DNA from: a virus
Strand: one strand, 5' to 3'
Virus record (IMG/VR): IMGVR_UViG_3300037963_002224
Location: 1 to 29,246 of that record
Length of the DNA stretch: 29,246 bases
Both the position numbers and the translations under genes were made by a program. Under the pieces are notes generated by a model. That model worked only from the letters and a program-made list of their open reading frames with translations, did no database searches and was not told where the DNA came from. Shown one piece after another: positions 27,870-29,246 of the stretch (positions are counted from its first letter, which is position 1; each line of letters opens with the position of its first letter).

Positions 27870-29246
27870 TTATCGTTTAATTATTTTTGAATTTGATCCT
27901 CTATTGTTGTACCGAGCAATACTTATATCGATACTTTTTCTTTCTATCTTTGCATTTGGTGCATATAAGTGTCTATTGCAAGCCATTATAGCTAATCCAG
28001 AACTTATTGTTGCATCATACTTTGTTCTTTTGTTTATGTCAAATTTACTCCAATCATTTAAAGTATTATTGAAGTACATATTTCCATAATTGCCCTCGCT
28101 TGTTTCTCCTACTTTTTCTTGTATATACATTTCAATTGCAGCAGCGTGAGCTTGTTTAATATCTTCTGAAGTATTTGGTATACCTCCTATTTCTTTTTCA
28201 GTAGTTGATAATTTGTTCCAAACTTTATCTGGTCTATTCATACTAAAACCTCTATAACCTCTTCTTCTCATGTAATACAATAATCTTGGTTTGTTGTTCT
28301 CACATAAAAGAGGCATACCATAAAATACCAAAGCACATAAAACATCTTCAAAAAACATATCAGCTGTTTGTGGTCTAGCTATATATTCTAAAAAAAATTG
28401 TGCAGGTGGTGCATCTTCCATGCTAAATTTAGTTAAACCATGTAAAGCACCTTTTGAGCCTTGACCGTCTACCGTTCCTGATATATCGTAGCTATCACAA
28501 CCAAAAGCACCTATATGCTCATTACCAGGATATTTAACACCATTTTTAATTACAACTTTATTTTGTAAATGAGAAGGTGGAACCCAACTAACTTTAAACC
28601 TACCTTTTGGATTTGGATAAAACATTACTGTTGAATCTTTTACACCGTTTAACCATTGAAAACTACCGGTTGTAATTCCTAAAGTATTTCCTAAACCTTC
28701 GTTATAATCTATTTGTTGGTATAATTTTACTAAGTTAAATATTGAATTTTTAGACTCATCTCTAAAAGCATGTTCTGTTGTTCTTGGAAACTGCCTGTAA
28801 AATTCATTTAATGCGTCTTGATCAGATTTTAAACCATCTACTTCGTTTTGCCAACTATCTATTACACCAACATCTATTAACTCTCCGTGTGGGTCGAATA
28901 CATCGATGTCAGGCGTATTAAATACAGGAAGTCCGTACTCGTCAATAAATCCTTCGTAGTTCCATTCCATTGGGATAAACAAAGAGTACAAACCAGACTT
29001 CGTTTGACCATTTCTATTTCTTTCTGTGACGTCTGAGCTGTTATATAGTTTTTTGAAATTGTCTCCACCTTTATCTAATGCGTTTGAAGTCGAGCCCATC
29101 ATACATTTACCTATAATTCTACTACCTAATCGTAAACATGTTTTTGTAACCCTCCAGTTATTTAAAATATTATCGGGTCTTTCCCACTTACCACTTTCAT
29201 CATGTACTAGTAAATTTAGTTTTTCACCATCATAACTATTATCTCC
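27870..29246 (-). CDS. Large terminase subunit, 5' end off the right edge
   Basis: ATP-driven motor and nuclease that packages phage DNA. The frame is open to the right edge (458 codons). The ATG at 29102 is internal: upstream residues GDNSYDGEKLNLLVHDESG keep reading and contain a Walker-B-like LLVHDE (DE codons at 29196-29201). The downstream GSTSNA fits the ATPase coupling motif. The C-terminal RNase H-like nuclease carries Asp in GCDSYD (codon 28494-28496), FEDVL and KYDATISSG as likely metal ligands. The Walker A end is missing beyond the window. This order (terminase, portal, scaffold, capsid) is the standard packaging block. The type of DNA ends it makes cannot be told here. Confidence 0.88.
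   Translation of the reverse strand, partial: GDNSYDGEKLNLLVHDESGKWERPDNILNNWRVTKTCLRLGSRIIGKCMMGSTSNALDKGGDNFKKLYNSSDVTERNRNGQTKSGLYSLFIPMEWNYEGFIDEYGLPVFNTPDIDVFDPHGELIDVGVIDSWQNEVDGLKSDQDALNEFYRQFPRTTEHAFRDESKNSIFNLVKLYQQIDYNEGLGNTLGITTGSFQWLNGVKDSTVMFYPNPKGRFKVSWVPPSHLQNKVVIKNGVKYPGNEHIGAFGCDSYDISGTVDGQGSKGALHGLTKFSMEDAPPAQFFLEYIARPQTADMFFEDVLCALVFYGMPLLCENNKPRLLYYMRRRGYRGFSMNRPDKVWNKLSTTEKEIGGIPNTSEDIKQAHAAAIEMYIQEKVGETSEGNYGNMYFNNTLNDWSKFDINKRTKYDATISSGLAIMACNRHLYAPNAKIERKSIDISIARYNNRGSNSKIIKR

Noticed and set aside
27870-29102. Terminase starting at the ATG at 29102
   Set aside because: The frame stays open upstream to the right edge and carries the Walker-B-like LLVHDE, so this ATG is internal.
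1-29246. tRNA, CRISPR array, integrase, insertion sequence or attachment site
   Set aside because: None seen. Gaps between genes are at most about 80 bp, and no spaced repeat series or transposase or recombinase motif was found.

Overview
This window is a compact, AT-rich block of structural and packaging genes from a tailed bacteriophage. All 13 genes lie on the minus strand, so the functional order runs from the right edge to the left. The order is: large terminase (5' end off the right edge), portal, acidic scaffold-like protein, major capsid protein, head-associated protein, two adaptor/connector-like proteins, a 2499-residue nozzle/fibre-like protein, a 112-residue small protein, a cupin-fold protein, a 601-residue internal virion-like protein, a 3192-residue multidomain giant protein, and a predicted exported protein cut by the left edge. 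There is no tail tape measure, sheath or tube gene. Adaptors, a nozzle and large internal proteins follow the capsid gene, which indicates a short-tailed (podovirus-type) phage. The protein families look like those I remember from uncultured marine phages; that is recollection, not a search.

The host is probably a member of the Bacteroidota, most likely a marine flavobacterium. The regions just upstream of the ATG codons are runs of A and T without a recognisable Shine-Dalgarno sequence, all 12 visible stop codons are TAA, and the left-edge protein has a flavobacterial-looking signal peptide. This is inference, not proof.

Layout by region. 27870-29246: terminase, 1 bp from the portal start. 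22785-27868: portal, scaffold and capsid, ending in a strong intrinsic terminator just after the capsid gene. 20033-22705: head and adaptor genes, with a second hairpin carrying a UUCG loop between two of them. 11690-20023: nozzle/fibre, a small beta-rich protein and the cupin. 299-11686: two putative ejection or internal proteins. 2-268: start of the exported protein. No gap between genes exceeds about 80 bp, and I see no tRNA, CRISPR array, insertion sequence, integrase or attachment site.

The most interesting object is the 3192-residue protein at 299-9877. It joins an HExxH metallopeptidase-like motif, a HAD phosphatase-like domain with its acidic and Thr motif residues intact, long hydrophobic Ala/Gly-rich segments, and a C-terminal Cys/His knuckle after a Lys/Glu-rich helix. 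Its place next to a gene for an internal virion-like protein suggests it is packaged and delivered with the DNA, in the manner proposed for phage 'polyvalent' proteins. That role is not established by the sequence.
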